From NCBI RefSeq assembly GCF_012241385.1, contig NZ_JAAVXB010000003.1, forward strand, positions 124,001-188,000: 64,000 nucleotides of DNA, in the 5' to 3' direction. The first letter of the stretch is position 1, and each line of letters opens with the position of its first letter. The notes below the pieces were generated by a model that worked only from the letters and a program-made list of their open reading frames with translations, searched no databases and had not been told where the DNA came from. This DNA comes from Solimonas marina. GTDB taxonomy: Bacteria; Pseudomonadota; Gammaproteobacteria; Nevskiales; Nevskiaceae. The translations under genes were made by a program, and so were the position numbers. Of the stretch, positions 61,933 through 64,000 are shown piece by piece.

Positions 61933-62397
61933 ATGAAGATCTGGGTTGACGCCGATGCCTGCCCCAAGGTCATCAAGGAAATCCTGTTCCGAGCGGCGCA
62001 GCGCCGGCAGTTGGAGCTGATCCTGGTCGCCAACGCGCCGCTGGCGGTGCCGCGCTATCCGTACATCCGCAGCGTCGTCGTGCCCAAGGGTTTCGATGTC
62101 GCCGATCAGCGTATCGCCGAATGGGCCGAGCCCGGGGATCTGGTCATCACCGCCGACATTCCGCTGGCCGCGGCCGTCGTCGAGCAAGGCGTGCCGGCGC
62201 TCAATCCGCGCGGCCAGCGCTATACCGCCGACAACATCCGCCAGCAGTTGTCGATGCGCAATTTCATGCAGGAGCTGCGCAGCGCCGGCGTCGAAACCGG
62301 CGGCCCCGCGGCGTTTCATCCGCGCGATCAACAGGCCTTCGCCAACGAGCTGGAAAAGCTGTTGCAACCGGTGCCGCGCCGCGAGCCGGCGCGCTGA
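61933..62397 (+). CDS. YaiI/YqxD family protein
   Basis: 154 residues: [22 protein letters not shown] and [26 protein letters not shown], the DUF188 signature (PIN-like fold), then a C-terminal lysine-poor tail. Proposed to be a nuclease-like protein, role unknown. ATG 61933, convergent with the next gene, whose stop begins one base after its stop. Confidence 0.9.
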   Translation: MKIWVDADACPKVIKEILFRAAQRRQLELILVANAPLAVPRYPYIRSVVVPKGFDVADQRIAEWAEPGDLVITADIPLAAAVVEQGVPALNPRGQRYTADNIRQQLSMRNFMQELRSAGVETGGPAAFHPRDQQAFANELEKLLQPVPRREPAR

Positions 62398-63081
62398 TCA
62401 GGCCTGCAGAGCCTGCAGTCGCGCCGCCAGCAGCGCCGGGAAGCGCGCATACCAAGTGGCGTTGAGCGGCGATGGATGCGGCAGCGGGTGCAGGGTGATC
62501 TGCCGCTCGCGCGCCGCGCCGCCGACGGTCACCGGCATCGACGTTTCGTAACGGTCGTCGCGTTCCCAGAACGCGTCCAGCGCTTCACGTTCGGCCTTGC
62601 TGCGATTGAGGCCGAACCAGAAAAACGCTTCGCGGCCCAGCACGATCATCTCGCTGCCGTGCCAGTCGTCGGCCAGCACCTGCGCCATCAGCGGCTGGAA
62701 GCGCTTCTTGATCGACGTCGACCACGCCTTGTTGCCCACCGGCTTGTACGGCACGGTGTTGGCCCAGAAATATTCACGCCCGATCGCGCGCGAGGCTTCG
62801 AAGTCCGGCAGCGGCTTTCCATGGCGATGCTGATACAGCGCGCGACGCACCAACTGGCCGCCGGCGCCGATGAACGGCTCCAGATGCTGCACCTCGTCGC
62901 GGCCGGGGTCGCGGCCGAAGAAGCCGACGCGGGCCCGCGCGTCGCCATGCGCCACGATCGGTTCCAGCGGATCGCGCTCGAAACGCGCATAGACCTCGGT
63001 GTCGATGCCCGGCGTCTGCTCGGCAAGTTTGCGGAACGCGCGGCGCTGATCGTCGGTCAACAGGCTCTGGTAATCGGACAT
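62398..63081 (-). CDS. Uracil-DNA glycosylase-like superfamily protein
   Basis: 227 residues with the UDG fold. FFGRDPGRDEV at the first active-site loop, and HPLPHPSPLNATWYARFP near the C terminus for the second (HPSPLN is a family motif). Sequence is most like the bacterial UDG-family proteins with broader specificity; base-excision activity is inferred. ATG 63081; a longer start at 63118 is less likely. No Fe-S cysteines for family 4 are evident. Confidence 0.82.
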   Translation of the reverse strand: MSDYQSLLTDDQRRAFRKLAEQTPGIDTEVYARFERDPLEPIVAHGDARARVGFFGRDPGRDEVQHLEPFIGAGGQLVRRALYQHRHGKPLPDFEASRAIGREYFWANTVPYKPVGNKAWSTSIKKRFQPLMAQVLADDWHGSEMIVLGREAFFWFGLNRSKAEREALDAFWERDDRYETSMPVTVGGAARERQITLHPLPHPSPLNATWYARFPALLAARLQALQA

Positions 63082-63185
63082 CGGTTCGGGCGGCAAAAAA
63101 GGACGCGCCACGATACACAAAGCCGGTCCGGCAGGTCGGCCCGCCGCACGCCTACAATGGCCGTCCGCTGTACAAGGAGTCCTGT

Positions 63186-63800
63186 GTGGAAGATTGGGTA
63201 CATCGCGCGCTGGAGCGTTGGCCGAATGTGCCGGCGCTGTTCGGTTGGCTCAAGCTCGATCGACGCGGCCGCTGGCTGATTCGCGGCGAGCCGATCACGC
63301 GGCCGCAGATCATCGACACGATCAATCGCAACTACGCCGCCGACGAACACGGCCGCTGGTATTTCCAGAACGGCCCGCAGCGCGGTTATGTCGAACTCGA
63401 AGTGGCGCCGCTGATCCTCTGGGCGGCGCCGGACGGCGCCCACCTGACGACGCACACCGGCGTCGAGATCGGCGATGCGCAACAAGTGCTGCTCGACGAA
63501 GAAGGCTCGCTGGTGCTCGCCACCGAACACGGCGCCGCCGCCTTCGCCGACAACGACCTGGAGTGGGCGCTCGCACACCTGCGCAACAGCGACGGCGCCG
63601 ACTGCAGTGAAGACGATCTCGTCACCGCACTCGCGCAACCGTCCGGCACCGGCACCGCGCTGGTCCTCGAGCTGGCCGATGCCTCAGTGCCCGTCGAGCG
63701 CCTCGACCGTGAACAGATTCCGCAAGCGCTCGGCTTCGCACCAGCGCCGCAGCCGCTCGATGACGAGCGCGCGGTGGTGGGCGGAGCGGACGATGTTTAA
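63186..63800 (+). CDS. DUF2946-type small protein
   Basis: 204 residues from GTG 63186 (AAGGAGT at 63174-63180). N-terminal EDWVHRALERWPNVPALFGWLKLDRRGRWLIRGEPI and RWYFQNGPQRGYVELEVAPL match the DUF2946 family, whose function is unknown. The C-terminal half is acidic and lower in conservation. Divergent from the UDG-like gene. Confidence 0.8.
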   Translation: MEDWVHRALERWPNVPALFGWLKLDRRGRWLIRGEPITRPQIIDTINRNYAADEHGRWYFQNGPQRGYVELEVAPLILWAAPDGAHLTTHTGVEIGDAQQVLLDEEGSLVLATEHGAAAFADNDLEWALAHLRNSDGADCSEDDLVTALAQPSGTGTALVLELADASVPVERLDREQIPQALGFAPAPQPLDDERAVVGGADDV

Positions 63801-63843
63801 GGGGCCCTCTTATCGACTTGGCCCGCTATAGGAGCGACTAGAG

Positions 63844-64000
63844 ATGGGTACTTTTGTCGACTTCTTTATTACTTGCCTCGTGCTGCTTGTGTGCACAGCC
63901 GTGATTGTCATCGCCGTTCAGCGACGGTGGTATATCCATCTTCAAACCAAGCACCCGAAGGTATGGTCGGCCCTAGGTGAGCCTCGCCTCTTGGGTTGTT
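63844..64000 (+). CDS. Membrane protein, cut by window end, low GC
   Basis: Open to the right edge; 52 codons visible from ATG 63844 with GGAG at 63831-63834. One N-terminal membrane segment (FVDFFITCLVLLVCTAVIVIAV), then QRRWYIHLQTKHPKVWSALGEPRLLGC, a basic cytoplasmic stretch. GC is much lower than the rest of the window. Family not recognised. Confidence 0.6.
   Translation, partial: MGTFVDFFITCLVLLVCTAVIVIAVQRRWYIHLQTKHPKVWSALGEPRLLGC

Overview
The window is about 64 kb of dense, GC-rich chromosome (roughly two thirds G+C by eye), with short intergenic gaps and many ATGA/GTGA start-stop overlaps. Gene content points to a free-living, aerobic Gammaproteobacterium. The order argH (divergent) - algZ - algR - hemC - hemD - hemX - hemY is the Pseudomonas-type arrangement, and the window also carries ubiK, comM, darP, speA/speE, TorF-family porin, a WS/DGAT acyltransferase and a DUF1329 protein. 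That mix fits a Nevskiales/Solimonadaceae- or Xanthomonadales-like organism, but the exact lineage cannot be fixed from the sequence alone. There is no rRNA, no CRISPR array, no transposase and no integrase; one tRNA-Arg(CCG) is present.

Layout. 1-6.3 kb: end of a TetR-type regulator, a secreted DUF1329 protein with an SDR, tRNA-Arg with a duplicated 3' end 340 bp downstream, and a MarR regulator divergent from an FAD monooxygenase plus membrane protein. 6.3-9.3 kb: an Rrf2 regulator with a thioredoxin-reductase-like flavoprotein, divergent from a chromosomal subclass B3 metallo-beta-lactamase, then a DUF1993 protein. 9.4-9.6 kb: a strong candidate for an unannotated small RNA with a textbook sigma-70 promoter and intrinsic terminator. 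9.8-17.7 kb: CvrA/NhaP2-type antiporter, a membrane-bound cytochrome c, and a nitrogen module (TorF-like porin, glnK-amtB and a second P-II gene), each unit behind a sigma-54 -24/-12 element and two of them behind NtrC-type sites; comM and ubiK sit in between. 17.8-30.5 kb: polyamine genes speE/speA, epsC and argH, the AlgZ/AlgR-type two-component system, the hemCDXY operon, and a lower-GC orphan gene.

30.6-43 kb: a ferredoxin-reductase whose start codon overlaps that of a divergent epimerase-like protein, mscL, a GDSL hydrolase, a LysR/MFS divergent pair, a DUF456 protein, an MltD-type lytic transglycosylase, proline iminopeptidase and an emrRAB-type efflux operon. 43-48.5 kb: an Lrp-type regulator divergent from a complete phenylalanine/tyrosine catabolic run phhA-hppD-hmgA-fahA-maiA, taking phenylalanine to fumarate and acetoacetate except for the transamination step. 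48.5-56.9 kb: thioesterase, AhpD-like protein and WS/DGAT acyltransferase, a beta-helix protein, arfB, a patatin-like lipase, an MscS channel, darP, a DUF1415 protein and a small secreted protein. 56.9-60 kb: an ECF sigma factor with a C-terminal extension together with a VOC protein and three YCII/DGPF proteins, the ECF42-type module. 60-64 kb: nhaA, a YceI protein, a YaiI/YqxD protein, a uracil-DNA-glycosylase-like protein, a DUF2946-type protein and the start of a low-GC membrane-protein gene cut by the window end.

The most rewarding places for follow-up are the small RNA at 9465-9588, the sigma-54/NtrC control linking an outer-membrane porin to ammonium uptake, the ECF42/DGPF cluster with a matching promoter, the B3 beta-lactamase, and the att-like duplication of the tRNA end. 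Nothing here is certainly a new biological system; several parts are uncharacterised.
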